Assembly: GCA_030407085.1 (NCBI GenBank)
Contig: CM059584.1
Location: forward strand, 987,501-1,051,500
Direction: 5' to 3'
Length of the DNA stretch: 64,000 bases
From: Trichopria drosophilae
Lineage: Eukaryota; Arthropoda; Insecta; Hymenoptera; Diapriidae
In this document: positions 28,401 to 43,400 of the stretch, piece by piece
Layout: every line of letters begins with the position of its first letter
Position numbering within the stretch: the stretch's first letter is position 1
Translations under genes and position numbers: made by a program
Notes under the pieces: model-generated
Databases searched by the model: none
Told to the model about the DNA's origin: nothing
What the model saw: only the letters and a program-made list of their open reading frames with translations

Positions 28401-31400
28401 TACATTTAGAATAGTATTATCGATCTATTTTACTCAATTTATGATTTTTGAAGGTAACATAAAATCATTTCTAGATAAATTATATTTAATAGGGCGTGTC
28501 AAACGATTTATATCCCGAAATATTTTCAACTTATAATTCACGACACATTTTACATTCGATTTGTCATTTTGATTTTTTAGAAAGAACAAATGATGATACA
28601 AAATTCGTCTTAAATGACACCAAAACACAACACAACCTTTTTACAAGGATTTACAAAGAATTCTAACTTTTGATCCGCTATTTAGGTTCCGCCATTTTTA
28701 ATTTTGACAGTCTGACAACAGAATTATTTCCAAACATGCTTAAAAAACCCGAATAGCCATTTTTACAGGGATTCGGCAGCGTTTCCAATTTGTAATAGGC
28801 CATAATTTATCCGCCATTTTAAATTTTGAAAATCTGACACCAGATTCGTATTCAGCGACCTCAAAAACCACGTATGCTGTACAGTTTGTAATTACGTGTG
28901 TATTACCATAATTCACCCTAATTTTGACAAAATAATCTTGATTTTTGTTAGTAAACATGATTTGACGAAAACTTGTGTATAAATGATATTGAGTTATTGA
29001 ATAAATTCGAAGGTTGACAATATTAATTATATCCTTAAAATTTACAGGCGATATTTGAAAAGCCAATTGTAAATTAACAATTAAAATAAAATAACACCTG
29101 TTTAATATTAAAGCCATTATTGAAACGATTTCAAATAAATATCATTAGATAAAGTTTTGCAAACGGGAAGTGCTAAAATACATAGCGACATGTTATTCCA
29201 TTTTCGATTGCTATTTCCGTCCGAAACGCAGATATGCATTTATGTATGCTCGCGGCTAAATATCAACCTATAATATAACATATAATTGATAGTTTTAATA
29301 TTCAAATTGCTCTGCTTTCCGTGCGATACATTTTTAAATTCTGCGATACAACTTTAGCCTTCGGTAGACCATAAAATTGTTATGTCACAATTAACCATTA
29401 AATACTGCAAATCTCTATCTCCTTTTGTATTTAACAGTAATATATTTTAATAGCGGATTTGAACATTACACAACAATTTTTGAAACTGCCCTCGTCTCAG
29501 GATCGATTGATGTGAAACCGATAAATAAAAGCCAAAGAGTCGGAAGTGTCTTCCTCTAGCGAGAAAAGCATAAATCAGTAAATTGTTTAATAAAAATATA
29601 CTTTTCACAAAAATAAATCGATGTACATACGGAGGTATAACTTTCAAATAAATAAGTTGTTTCTTCATAATAATATAAATTCTTTTCATATTTTGTTATG
29701 TCAGTAACTCAAAAAACCTGATCACCAGATTTTTCATCAGTTTTCGCAACCTCAGCTTTTTTTCTATGATAAAAGGGTTGTGTATAAATTAAGTCCATCC
29801 AATATCGACAGTAACTTTGTCCTTAAGGTATTAGAAATTTAGTATCCAGTCGATTTAGGTTTTGCGTCTCAAAAGTACTATAAAAATGTACTATAAATTT
29901 TATGACGGCGTCTTACTTTAACCTCGATTTCTATGGAATTCACAACATGAAAAATATCTTTATTACTCTTTTCTTCTTTATTTTGACTTAAACATTTTAA
30001 TAAATAAAAAAATTTTGACATATACAAACCTAGACCTGTTTTTTTAACCCAGGGTTACTTTTATTTTAATAATTAAAAAATAAAATGATTTTAACTTTCA
30101 AGTTTTGTGAACTGTTCACTATGGTATGAACCGTTTTATTCATAAATTTCATAGTAAAAAACATGGCCATTACGGTTCGAAAAATAAAAACGAACTCACT
30201 AAATTGTGAGATCTTCCTCACCCAACGTTTCTACCTTATGTAAGTTCCCATCAGCGGCATCTATTTTAAAATAATGAGTTCATTTTTATTTTTCGAACCG
30301 TAATGGCCATGTTTTTTACTATGAAATTTATAAAATGATTTTACTTAATTAACGTGGCCAATGCAAAAAAGTAATGATACAGATATAAGCAGTACCTATT
30401 GAAAACTGCAAAGTAAAATTAACAGAAATTGATATTTACTAGGAATTTAGGAATATTGTCAGTGACTATCTATTCATCACAATGTAAAACGCGCTTATCA
30501 GTGGGATAGTGTCAGTGAATACAATTTACTGATTATCATTGAGAAATGCCGAACTGTTTTATTTAGTAACTTATTTTTTACAAAAAATGAATGGCTATTT
30601 GTCGAATTGAGAGAATTGTTAAATAGACAAACCATTTTTTTCAAAATTTTCGAAGAACGTCAACCCATTTCGGGACGAATTTTTCAGATGAACCATTGTT
30701 TATGAAACTGCGTACTCGGAGGTTCTTAAGGGACGCTTATAGCGAATCTGAACCCTGATTTTGAAATTTCAAAATGCCCACCGAAAATGTAATAACTTAC
30801 TTGTTTGAGATAAAACTTACTACATCTCTGAATACGAATCTGAAATTAGATTTTGTAAATTCAAAACCTGAAATGTCAATATCTGGATTCGGCTTCGTTT
30901 TCAGTTACAAAAAAAACAGTACCCAGTTTCTTTGGGATCAAGTACATTTTTTTTAGGCGGCCATACTGAATTCGGCATTTCAAGTTCAGATTCGTAATAA
31001 GCTACCCTAAAAATCCCCAGGTTCACCTCGATCCACTAGGACATTTGTCAGACTGCATTTAAATCTATAACGATTATTACTTGTTAATTTTGTTTACAAA
31101 ACATAATATTAAATAAACATCGATTTAAATACAATAGTAAAAACTTTTTCAACTGCCACTAAAATTGGGTTACAAAAAAAATAAGGCGCAAACTCATTAT
31201 GTTATCTTTAAAATTATTCCTTTATAAAAAATGTCGGAAAAACTTTCAAAACAAAGAATTTTTTTGTCTATTGTCAATTGTAGATTTCTAAAAATATACT
31301 ATCATAATCCTGATAATGTTCTGATATCCCTGATGTCAGAATTGGTACTTCTCCTAAGAAGATATTGTTCAGTGTACGTGGTTTTCCAAATTTTTTGAAA

Positions 31401-34400
31401 TTTAAAATGATAATATAATATTTGATACATGAAGTGTACTTACTTTTTACTACCATCATTCGACCTTGCGGATTTCGAATCGTCTCCTTGGTCATCTAGC
31501 AAGTCACTTCCGTCACTGTAAAAAAAAAGACAAATTTTAAACCTTCAAATAGAAAAGCATTCTATTTATTATTATTATTATAATATTACACCCTTCTTAG
31601 TGTATATATTGTGTAAATCGTGACGAATACGAATTTCCGTGCACTCGAAGGCCCCAGCTAGTCAAAGGCACGCGCATACCCCTTTGAAACAGAATTTCGA
31701 TAACATGGTCTTTCTACAGCTTCCTCGCAACTTGGCAGAGTCTGAACACGGGGTTTCCCCAAGTTTCCGACTGAGAAATTCATGACGATTATTCTTACAA
31801 AATTTCTTATTAAACAAACGACTTACAATGCGAAGTCATAAATTTGTTGGCGAAGTATGCAAGTTAGGGAATGTTTGCGATAAGAATTGTTCGCCGAGGA
31901 CAATTACTAACTACTTTTGTACAGTTTTGAACTACGTTTTGATTTATGTAAGTAACATTTATGTAATTATTAATGCATATAAATGCAAAAATTCAAAATT
32001 CTTTATACGAGCGTCGAATTTGTTGGACGTAAGTTTTCAACATTTTGAAAACACTTTAATTATACAAAACAATAAGCTTCTAACAAGTGATTAACCTTCC
32101 TATATGATTTTTTTTAAATATAAAAAAAAGTGAGAATGGAATGAGAATTTGTTGAAAAAAATTATTTTTGCTTGTTTCAAAGAATACTAAGTGAACTCTT
32201 AATTCCTTTTGTATTTTTTCAGAAAATCTGTATACTGATTAGTATGAACTTATAGAATAGTAGATTGTGCAACTGATTGTGAGTACGAGTTTGACGCCCG
32301 AGCGAAGCGAGGACGGCATTTCGCTCGAGTCTACAAATATTAAACTAAACTATTTAATATAAATATAAAATATTTAACTATTCTCCCTTGTTGCACAAAC
32401 TATTTTCTCATACGAGGGCGTGCTATCTTGCTCCCGCAATATAGGGAGCAAAATAGCATTTTGCGTACAGGGAGTGAGAAATTAATGTTTCGTTGTAGAA
32501 GTGTAAAGTTTCTAAAATTCGATGTTCTTTAGGTATGAAGGGCATTGCGAAAAAAATTCGTAACACCGAATAATGAAAAAGTGACTAATTTCTGAGTACC
32601 CGTGATTTTTTTATGTTTTTTTCGCCGCCTAGTTTTAGATAAATCTACTCTTCAACGTCCAGAAGACGCGCTCTTTTATGTACTATTTCCACCGTTTATT
32701 TCCGCACTGAAGTCAATCAACACTTTTGAACTGTATCTTATTGACTACTGTTGAAGGTGATTTGTCCCTTGGCGTCCTCAAAATTAGAAAAAATTGAAAA
32801 TTTCCTTTTTTTTGTTTTAAGAATTGATAAGATATTTGACATTATGATATGGTGAACTATATATAGAAATCTTACAGAAAGGTTTTGCGTACGTTGATCA
32901 TGAATCCGAAGAAAGAATTCCAAAATTAAAAAAGGCTGACTTAATACAGCGGACTTGCATTGACCAATTTTGCCAGTCATTTCTCAATATGCAGGAAAAG
33001 TAAGTTTTTTCAAATATTTTTGAAAAATTCATACGTACATATTTAATTTAAAAAAATGTTCAAGATCCCATTGAAAAGAGCAACCGTCAAAATAGTGAGT
33101 AAGGTACGTTTTAAAACAACTGTATATTTATTTCAGTGTAATGCAGGGCGAAAGTTATCCGTTAAAGAACGTACATTTTGAACAATAAAATCAATTGCTC
33201 TAGAAATAGCTAAAAAATCTAAAAAATTCAGTGGTACTCTAATAGAAGGGAATATCGTTAGAATTGGGTAAACATATTAGCTAACTGAATATAGATTGCC
33301 TATATATTAAAATTTTAAATACGCCATAAAACAGTAATTTATTTTTGATGCTTAAGACCTGATAAACAGTCCGAACCAAAACATTACGAACATTGCACAA
33401 AAGATTCAAAATATTTGGATCTTTACTGAGAAAACACTCATATTAGTTACTGCTTTCGATAGTTACGTATGTGACAACAACAACAAATCGTATTTTGTTA
33501 CGAAAAAGGAAACCCCTTATGTCACGAAATGATTTCGACGGGTGTAGGGGAAAATTGAGGTTCAGAAGCTTTAAAACACTTGACAATAAGAATTCGGAAA
33601 AATTAGAGACTTATCATCTTAATGGAAGTTTGAAAAATTTATTACTTAGGTATCGAGTCAGCAATACTTAAGTTTTCCATTTTACCATCAAGCACAGATT
33701 TCGTATCAACCGATTCTACATTTTCCAACTTCAGAAATGCGTATTTGATTTTAAAAAATATATATTATGATTGTTATTATTACAATTTTTTGTATTCTAT
33801 CTCAAATGCTTAAAAGAAATATAGTCGTTGCGGCTAACTTGATTTACCAACGTTAAAAATCAGATAAACTTGGGAATACACGTGGGTGAAATAGTTATTT
33901 TTGTATCAAGGGTGTAAAATGGAGTTTTACGCCTCGACAATAGAATCCGAGAGACGGCGAAGCTATCGTCGGAAAAATATCTCGAGGTTAACGAGGATGA
34001 AAATTTTACGCCTGAGATTCAAATATTGGTTTTTGATGCATAGGAGGCGTGAAATAGAGGCGTAGAATAGCATTTAAGCGGTACTTTTCAGATATTACGC
34101 CGAAAAAAATCTTTTGTAAATCCAGCCAAAATTACTCAAGTAGAACACCGCGTGTTTAATTCGGCAATATTTTCCGATTTTTTCAGTACATAGATAGAAC
34201 GTAATACTCAATCGGTTTATATATCGATTTCCTTGGACCTCAACAAGCACGGAATAAAAATGGTGGGAGGTTTGGACTACTTCAAATCTATCAAAAATGT
34301 ATGCAGTGCCATGTGAATATGTCACATTTTGTGAAAATTAACAGGGAAAAAGACTGCAACAAAGTATATGTTAAATATTTTAAGTTAATTTCATGTTACA

Positions 34401-37400
34401 GGTTAGAATATGAAAGCACTGACTCACTAATGGCTTATGAACAATATTAAAATACGCTATAAACAAATAGAATTTTTCAATACATTGAGAAAAATAACGA
34501 TAACACTTGATGGAGTAAATTTAAAAATACAGTTACATCGTTAGTCATTACGAATCAACTTTACAATGGATTTTTTTTTTCAGTTTGTAGGAATTAGGAA
34601 AGTAGGAAAACTTTACGCTAGTCTTGTAGGAATCTTTAACTGTACACACGAGAGGCCGGTGAAGGCGGCTATAAACAGAGATTCTGATTTCTAAAGAAAA
34701 AAAGCAGTCCTTAATGAAAAAATATGCAGGAATCGGCACGCCTCGTTACCTGAACGTTCCTTAGGTCGTGTGTTCGAATCCCCGTCTGGCAACTTTTTCT
34801 GTTTATTTCCAGTGCACATAATTCAGGAAACCTTGCTGGGCGAAGGTACGAATTTGGGGCTGCTACCGATATCAAACGGTAGTTATTGGCACTGTGAATG
34901 ATTTTGAATGAAAATAAGACAATGTTTGAGATGCGTCTGCTACGGCATAGGCCGACTAACTGTTGACGGTGTCGTTTATGTGTGATTGCTTACTTGTTTG
35001 TATCGTCCTGTGTGGGATGATGATTAAGCATTGCCTAATTAGCCATAGATGGCATAAAGTTGGCAAGTAAATTTGACTAATGTATGTATGTATGTAGTGA
35101 AGTACCATTACAATTACAAATTAATCGATCAACAATAACCTGTAACTAACCTAACTTATCGATAGATATTTTCTGAAGGGTGTAAAATTAACCTTTACAG
35201 TCACCAATGGGATGATCGCTTTCAGCAGGTAAAAGTTTACATCCGTGATACGAACGGACTTTTCATCATAGTGAGTATAAAATTGGAGTTTATACCCCGA
35301 CTTTGTGGCTCGAAAGGTTAGGAAACTCTTGTCATATTTTACTTTCGCCAATTGGGGTATAAAATCGAATTTTACGCGCACATTGATGAAAAATTATTTG
35401 CGACATCATCACATTGTGTGATCAAAGAACCGTACGTACCTGAAGTACCTATTTTCATAAGAAAATGATAAAAAACAGAAACAACGATACTGAAAAATGA
35501 AAATTAAATATATTGTAACTATATAACACACAGAAAACTCGTATGAAAAACGATTTGTATAACATAACTTGAGAAGAACATTTATACCTTGGAACAACTT
35601 ACGAATCATGAACAAAAGCTTAACCAACATCCCTTATCATCGAAACGAGAACTAGCTATCGGGGCATCGTAATAGCGTTAAATACACTCAGGTCATTTTG
35701 TTAGGAATTATGCAAAACAAAGTCGATTACGTCGATCTGCATTACGCGAACGATCGAGTAGCCGATTAATGAAAAGCTTTTACGCAATAGACGCTAAGTC
35801 AGTGCCATTTATTTTTTTCAATTCTGTAGCTTTTCAGTTGCCTCCGGGCGAAAGGTTTTTCTAGAATGCAGTAAAATACGTATTTCGAAAAATGAGAACG
35901 TCAATTACCAATCGGTTGCAAAGCTTTTTCAACAAATTCAACGGATTTTGTTGATTTTCAACGAACGGTTGTAAAAACCATAGGCAATAATTCCAGTTTG
36001 TTGGCTACAATCACTATCTATATTTATACACCCAATAATACATAATATTAATTAATTTAAATCTTCCCGATACGTTAGTTAAGCATAGTATTTTGAGAAC
36101 ATTTTAAAAATTAATTTTTCCACTTTTCAATGGTTAGAGTTTGAAACTGCTAGTAAAGTTAAAAGTTTGGCATTGCTCGTCTATCGTCGAAAATCTTATT
36201 CCATAATATTGCAAGGAGAAGCGGAAACCCCAGAAATGTTGATATGTAGCTTGGATGTTTTGTGTAAACCGCCACCAAGGCTTGCTGACGCACGAGTCCG
36301 GGATCTTTCTTCGGTCCAAAATTACCTGCATTTGTCTCCTAGGTTCAAAGGGATATGTTACGATTGTTAGAACAAGGTTTCCCTCAAGTTATTCCTAGTC
36401 CTAACACCCTAAAGCGTCTTTGAAATTTCAAGTTAATCGAATAAAACTAAATTATATGTTTAAAAATTGGTTATTTTAGTTATTATCATATAAAGGTGAA
36501 CGAGCAGAGGGTGTAAAAAATCATGCAAGGTCAAAAAATGTAAAAAATATGAAATAAAAAACTTTATAATTCTTTTACTGGCAAACGGCCGAATTGACAA
36601 AAAAGTGTTATTGAACAATAAGGTCTTAAAATTATTCAATAATGTAACAATTAAGATGTACATTTGATATAAACTGGGTTTATTTCATTCAAATCGAATA
36701 TTACGGACAATACGGTTGTCCAATCAAAAATAAATATGAATATTCGGTTTGGAGATATTCAACTATTATACAAAAACAATCTGCTATCAAGAACATTGAC
36801 AGAGAAAGAAAATACACAGATGAATGATTGTATAACCGAATTATCCGTATTATTCGATTTCAATAAAGTAAGCATAGTTTATATCAACATTACGTCTCAT
36901 TGTTTACAAATGATCTGAAATTTGACATTAGAGATTTTTCTTTAAAAGTGTGAAAGACTTTCACTAAAACAGAATGTTCGACCAACAAACGGAAACGTGA
37001 ACTTCGAGAAGTTTTATCATCCATAAATTTCATCTAAATGTCTTGGAATTGTAATAAATAATTACGGATGCAAATATGAAGTGAAGTTCGCCTGCACACA
37101 TATTCGATCATGGCGTGTGGATCGGAGTATCTCGATTCAGATGTACATTTTTGCCAACACAATTCCCAGAAAATGGTACCTTTTTAACAAAGCTACGAGT
37201 GCATTATAAGATCATGTTTGAAGACAACCTAGCATCATCATCTACTCCAGGAGTACTTCCTTTCATACCAAGTAACATCAGTCCATGTCGCCATGTTATG
37301 GAAATATGGATGAGTATAACTATGCTATCAGATTTAAATGAACCAGATCAAGCATCTCAGAGATTATTGATTTTATTCTCATATTCATTTTTGATATATT

Positions 37401-40400
37401 ACATATGTTATTATGAATATTAAACCTCAAACCGGGTTCACGTTCAACATCTCGACTCGCACGAGCAGCATTATTCTGCATCTTGTCGTTCTCGTTACGC
37501 ATCCATTCCAATTCACCTTTCAACTTTCAGATCTCCTCCACTGCAGAAACCAAAAGATCTTCTCTTTCTTCAATAGTTTGATCATCAGTACTTCCTATGC
37601 TATTCGATGTAATATTTGTAATAGCAGAATCTTGTAGCTGTTCTGTAGTATTAGTAATATTTTCTTCGTGCATCCACGTTGTATTTGGATCAGCTTTTTG
37701 TAGTCGAAAGAATAATTGAGCCTTTGTCCCATATGTTTATAGATCGTGCCTTTTTAGAATGGATTTTATTTTTTCGCATTGTAAATTATTATAATCCCCC
37801 ATTTTAAATATTTAATGCACTTTGGGATATATCTTGATGTAATTTTCGAAGTATCCAATCGATGCAATCAGTTTCTTTTCTAGTGGGTGTAAATGTCAAC
37901 GTAAAGGCAATTACTTTTCTTTAAATATTTAGTTAATCCCACTTCTCATATTGTAACAATAAGACGTCCATTTGATATAAACTGTTTTTTTTTAATTCAT
38001 ATGGTATAATACGGTTGTACAATCAATGATCTTTGTCTTTTCCCTCTCTGTCAATATTCTTTATTGCAGGTTATTTTTATTTGATCTCCAAACCGAATAT
38101 TCATATTTTGATTTTACAATAAATGTATAATTAAATATATAAAATCAATTACAAGAAGTATTTGTGAATTTTTTCAGGTTCTTTCACATCTTTTATTTTT
38201 CAAAATTTTGAAATTTCATAGAAGGCTTAAAAAAATTCGGAAGAAATTTATCCCTGTTGCACATTAAATAATATCCATTCATGTCCGAAACCTACAAGGG
38301 GTATGAATAATTGTCATCTATAGAACGATGGTTATCATCGTTTTGTTCGAATTTAATAAAGTCATTTGCTCTGATTACTGTCCTAAACTAATTAGTAGGC
38401 GTTTCTTCTACCTCGGTGTTAGACTGATAACTTAAGAATTTTGTATCCTTTTTCTACCTACGATTTGTAAGTAATGCTGTGTTCCATAATGGTGATCGCG
38501 ACTAAATTAAATTGAAAATGGTGTAATCAATTAACATGTACCACTTTTTAGCCAACAAATTAAGGAATGGTGTTCGTTAAGGTGATTCTTCTGGTACTCT
38601 TTAGGCAGTACAGAGACTGATAAATGTTTTTTCTCAAATACTTCAATCACGCACTAAAAGTATTTGTAAAATACGTAACGGAATTTTCATTATTTAAAAC
38701 TTATTCATCACTGACCTGAGCGTTGTTATCATTTACTGACAAAGTTTACCATGGAAGGAATTTACCCAACAGATAGTTTCTTGATGTTTTTCATTATTCT
38801 CTTAGAAAATAAAAAGTATTTCTTAATTTTCTTAAGAAACTGTAGAACCACTTTAAACTATGTGCTTGAGTCAATAGAGATGGAAAGCGATAACGATTTT
38901 AACGTGTATACATATAAATTCTTCTGAAATATAATAAATAATACTCGTATAAATCGGTTAGAAATAAACATTGTAAGAAAAAGAGAAAAACATAAAATAC
39001 ATAGAATAAATAACAAATAAGAAAACAATAAACTAAGAAGATATGAAGACTAGCAGTTGAATTAAGAAGAGTATAAAGTGTTCCATTGAAGGGTTCGTTA
39101 ACATGTGAGCGTGAATAAATAATTGGTTCGTACAAGTTCGGGAAAAGTCGATTTCCAAAACGACGAAGGGAATTAAGTGCCGATAAGAATACAGAACGGG
39201 AGCCATGCTCTCTAGTTTCCTAACCGTTGATGAGGCAATTCAATCAGAAGAAGAAATTTACAAATCAACAGCCACTAAATTGGAGGAAGAAGTAATAGTA
39301 GAAATTCCTGCTTCAACAAGGTACGATTTCTCGAGATTACATTTTGTTTTTTTTTGTTATCGTGGAGAAGGCACCACCATGGTTGTTTGCATCAGAAATA
39401 AGAAACAAAGGAGTAATTGAAGAAAGGGACGAGAAACATCAACTTCGACTTGATAAGCAATTTGATTTATGTTAATATCTTCTTTCTCTTTTTCATTTTT
39501 TAATGTTACGTGTACTTATTGGTATGAGAGTGATCGGTTTATAGTTTCGATTATTAAAATCAGTCTTTTTGAAAGTTTATAGCTAAAATTATTATTTTTC
39601 TACCTTAGTATTTGGTTTACCATTTTATGTTTGAAAGAGACTAGCTTAAATAAAAAAGTTAGGCAAACGTGAGAACAGTAAGTGTGAGTGAAAACATTCA
39701 GTGTATTTTTTCATTTCAAACTAAAATTATCGTAAATGGTGTATTCCTATAAGTTTGGCATTATATTTTAGTAAAATAAATATTGTCTTCTGTGTTATTA
39801 TTTCGTTCTTTTGATTTTATTTTAAAATAACAGATCTAAGAAGTTATTTATTTCCTTTTCGATGAAAATAGAAAATTGAAAATAAAATAATTAATTACAT
39901 CCTTCCCTCCTCTCACTACTTATATTCCCCTCTAATACCTTATCAAGTAAAATTTGTTTCACAATAATATATTTAGACTTTAAATTAAGCAAGACCTGTT
40001 TCAAACAATGACTTTAAAGTTACATCAAAATCGTTTTAACAAATTCTAACCGTAAAGCTATATATATTGTTTAGCAAACTTATGATTGGATACTATACTT
40101 TCAGGATTGCCGTATTTCGACCATGATCGCGAAGCATCTTCATTGGTGATTATTTCTATGAAAATCCGTTGAACATGGCATTTTTACACCGCGTCGTCGT
40201 ATATTTAATATAAAAATGATTTACATCAGAGGATCGTAAATTCGATAGTGTTTTAAATTAAAGTAAACTTTCTTTCTGTGTGGGACCTTCGAATGACCCT
40301 AACTATTTCAACCGTACAAAAAAAAATCTAAGAAGACTTTTGAAAGAATGTAAACTTTTTTTCAATAAATAATGGCTGTTTAGGACTTCTGAAAAATATT

Positions 40401-43400
40401 ACTTACTGCGAGAATGCCCGTTTCTTCTTGGAATGGTGGTAGCGTTCATCAATCGATTCGGAGCCTTGGACACTGACATCCTCTTGTGCGACGTTTCCAG
40501 CATGTTGGTGAATTCGATGATGGTGATGGCAGTGCTGGCCGGAGGTCCGCGATTGGTCGGGGGCCATTTGCGCGGGGGTGGCCTCCATGTGCAGGGGCTG
40601 ATCAGCCCCTGCAGTATCCTGACCAGTCGCGGTACTGCTGATAGCACTGTTGTTAGTATGTTCGTTCACGTGACCGGAAATGGGTGCGAGTCCCTCGCTC
40701 GTCCCAGACGTGCCCCGCAATACCCCCTCTGAACTCGCAGTTATGTCGCCAAAATATACCGGGGAGCACCAACGTCTGCACAAATAAAATTTCAACATTT
40801 CATTACAGTGAAGCTCAAAATTATAGTATGATTGATATAACAAATGATTTGTTAAACAAAAATAAACAATAATTGGACACAAATAAATTACTTGCAAACA
40901 TGCAAGAATCTTCTAGAACGTTCAGGCATAAAATCACATAAATGAAAAATAAGACCACAATTCTCACAAAGAAGTCAATTCACATGCAATTCACTCCAAA
41001 AATGTAACTTGGGAACCTATTTTGGTGGTAGTTATGTTTTTCATTGCATTCTTATTTCTATTGATGTGGTTGGCACTGACAGATTTTTTATGTTGCTCTC
41101 TTGAGGCCGACTAACTATACCGCGTAGTAGTACGTCGAGAACCTTTTACCCCCTCCCCCGCAGGGATACTTTTCGAACGTTTTCCCCGTCAATTTTCACT
41201 TTGTCCTATAGATTTCGCGATGTTTCTGCTAGAAAAAAAGAGGGTAGGGTAGCTTCAAAGGAGTGAGTGCAATATACCTGAATGTATACAATATTATTTT
41301 GACCTAAGTCCGTAGATCTGGACGAAGTATTGAATTTGATTGCTTCGACAAGAAAAAATTACCTTATAATTTTACATAAAATGTCGAGGTTTAAGTTACT
41401 AGGAATCACAAAAAATGAAATAACAAAATGTGTGACCTCTTTTTGTACGTATCTTCTTCCACATGTGTCACTTATTGGGTGTGAAGAAGTGGGAGAATTT
41501 TGAAATTACCAACATTTTAGTATCATTATAAAAATAATTTCAGTCACGACAACGATTATTTTATAAGATTGAAATGACCAGTTATAGAGTTGTCATTGCT
41601 TTTTTTTACATACAATTCTTTTTGTTTACCGCAATAACAAAACTTTAGAAAATAGCAAAATTTCAAAACAAGAAAAAATGTAATTTCAAAACACGATAAA
41701 ACTTTAAAAAATGAGGTCATGCCATATTTACGTATACGCCATAATCCCTAAAACCAAAGAACAATTTAAACGTAGCATAATTATGAAAGGAACCTAAGAC
41801 ATCTTTTGAGATATCTTATAGAAACGATTTGCGAATATTTTTCTTCCATTTTTAGAATTGGGATTCTTGATTGGTCGACATTTTTTTAGCAGTCACTGGT
41901 AGAATTTTCGGACCGTGCGATGGACGACATTTCGGAGATTGTTATTGATTCAGATTTTGACGGTTGGGATTGGCCTGAATTTCCTGAGTTGTAGTTGGAG
42001 ATATAAGTATCAGGCGCTTTGATTGGTCCACATTTAAAGAATCGTGTTTGGTCCAAATTTCTTGAGCAATAGGTCAACATTTCCGGACATGTTATTAATC
42101 CAAATTTTATAAGTTTTGATTGGTCGAAACATGTGATTCGTAGAAAGCTTGGCCCAAATTTCCTGAGATGTCATTGATTTGTTAAAATTTGAGATGTTAT
42201 TTGTTGGTTCATACCATTTGCAGAGCACTGATTAGTCGAAAATTGAGAGATTATGGTTAGTAGCAGCAGCTATTATTAGTCCTAATTTCCTGAGCTGCGG
42301 GTGATCGATCGTGATCAAAGGGTGAACAATTGCAATTCGTCTAAATTTCGGGAACTCTGATTGGTCCATATTTCCTGAGGATTGATAGCTGGAAATCGGC
42401 GAGTTTGTGAGAAACAAAATCGGGCCTTGTACTTGGTTCTCATTTGAGGCATTGTTACTCGTCCTAATTAATTAATTTCGGGAGCTGAGATTGTTCCAAT
42501 TTCCTGAGTTGTGGTTGGTAGACATTTGAGAGTTTGTAATTGGAAGAAAGTTTCACAGTAGGATGGGTTAAAATTTGCTGATCTGTGATTTGTTGAAATT
42601 TGTTTTATCGAAGCAAGGGCCAAGAAATCTGCAGTTTCCTAAGAAGTGGTTAACATGAAATAATAAAGAAACACTGCTTTTTACCGTGATTGACGATTGC
42701 AATATAACACTTATCGCTTATATCAATACTGAACTTCGCAGGCGGAAAAATTCAAGTTTACGACCAAATAGATGATTGCAAGATGGTTGAGCCGATGGTT
42801 ATCGAGTTTTTTAAAAATATTTTATAATATTACTTTTTATATTTATAGAATATGAAATATGAATCTATAAGAGAATTGGCGATACCTGGCAGCGCATGAG
42901 AAAGTATTCGGGAAAAACTGACCGCATATTGGGTCGAATTTTTTGAGTGCACGCAGCTCTACATTTCAAACATTTTTTGGACTCTTGATTTTACCGATAT
43001 TCTTTTATCAAAAAGTGAGTGACTGATGGGAAGGGCAGCTTAATCTGTATAATAGTATATTATGTAACAAGGGCGCAATTACCAATCTTCAACGAGTGCG
43101 AAGTTTGGGTGACAATCACACTCGTTGGAATCTATATATATTTTGCGCCGATAATTTGGGGCCGAACATTTTGCTGCAGGGCGCAAAATTGAGTTCTACT
43201 CCTGGAGTGATAAAAATATTATTCAAATGACGTCGTGTTGATATGAAAGGTCCATAGTAATATAATAAATAAATTGGGACAGAACAAAGTGCCGCGCTTA
43301 ACTAACAATGCTACAAGACTGAAAATGTAAACACTTGTGAGTCGTTTCAAAAGTCTTCATAAAACTTAAATTTCTTGAATGATCGTACCAAAAAGGTTTA

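Larger units (their letters stand above)
23762..31443. other. cyc intron (7.7 kb)
   Basis: Contains two MITEs (25.0-26.2 kb), dispersed-repeat units (27.5, 28.7 and 30.75-31.03 kb) and a foldback element (30.1 kb). 23780-24950, 26690-27500 and 28900-30100 hold nothing I recognise apart from a weak GC-rich hairpin near 24365-24425 (GACCGGGC / GTAACCCGGTC). Confidence 0.6.
31516..40406. other. cyc intron (8.9 kb)
   Basis: Contains the SINE at 34.7 kb, the LTR-element remnant at 36.6-38.1 kb and the small candidate ORF at 39.2 kb. 31615-31800 is GC-richer and unexplained. 32270-32480 and 33920-34070 hold short words such as GAGCGAAGCGAGG and TTTTACGCC that recur in the intron. Nothing is recognised in 32500-33900, 35400-36600 or 38140-39190. 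Confidence 0.55.

Noticed and set aside
37115..37423. 102-codon plus-strand ORF between the LTR-like repeats
   Set aside because: Its 3' part is antisense to the gag pseudogene and I recognise no family; kept as unexplained rather than annotated.
40433..40732. 99-codon plus-strand ORF and 82-codon minus-strand frame
   Set aside because: Shadows of the cyc His-rich exon; neither has matching splice phases.
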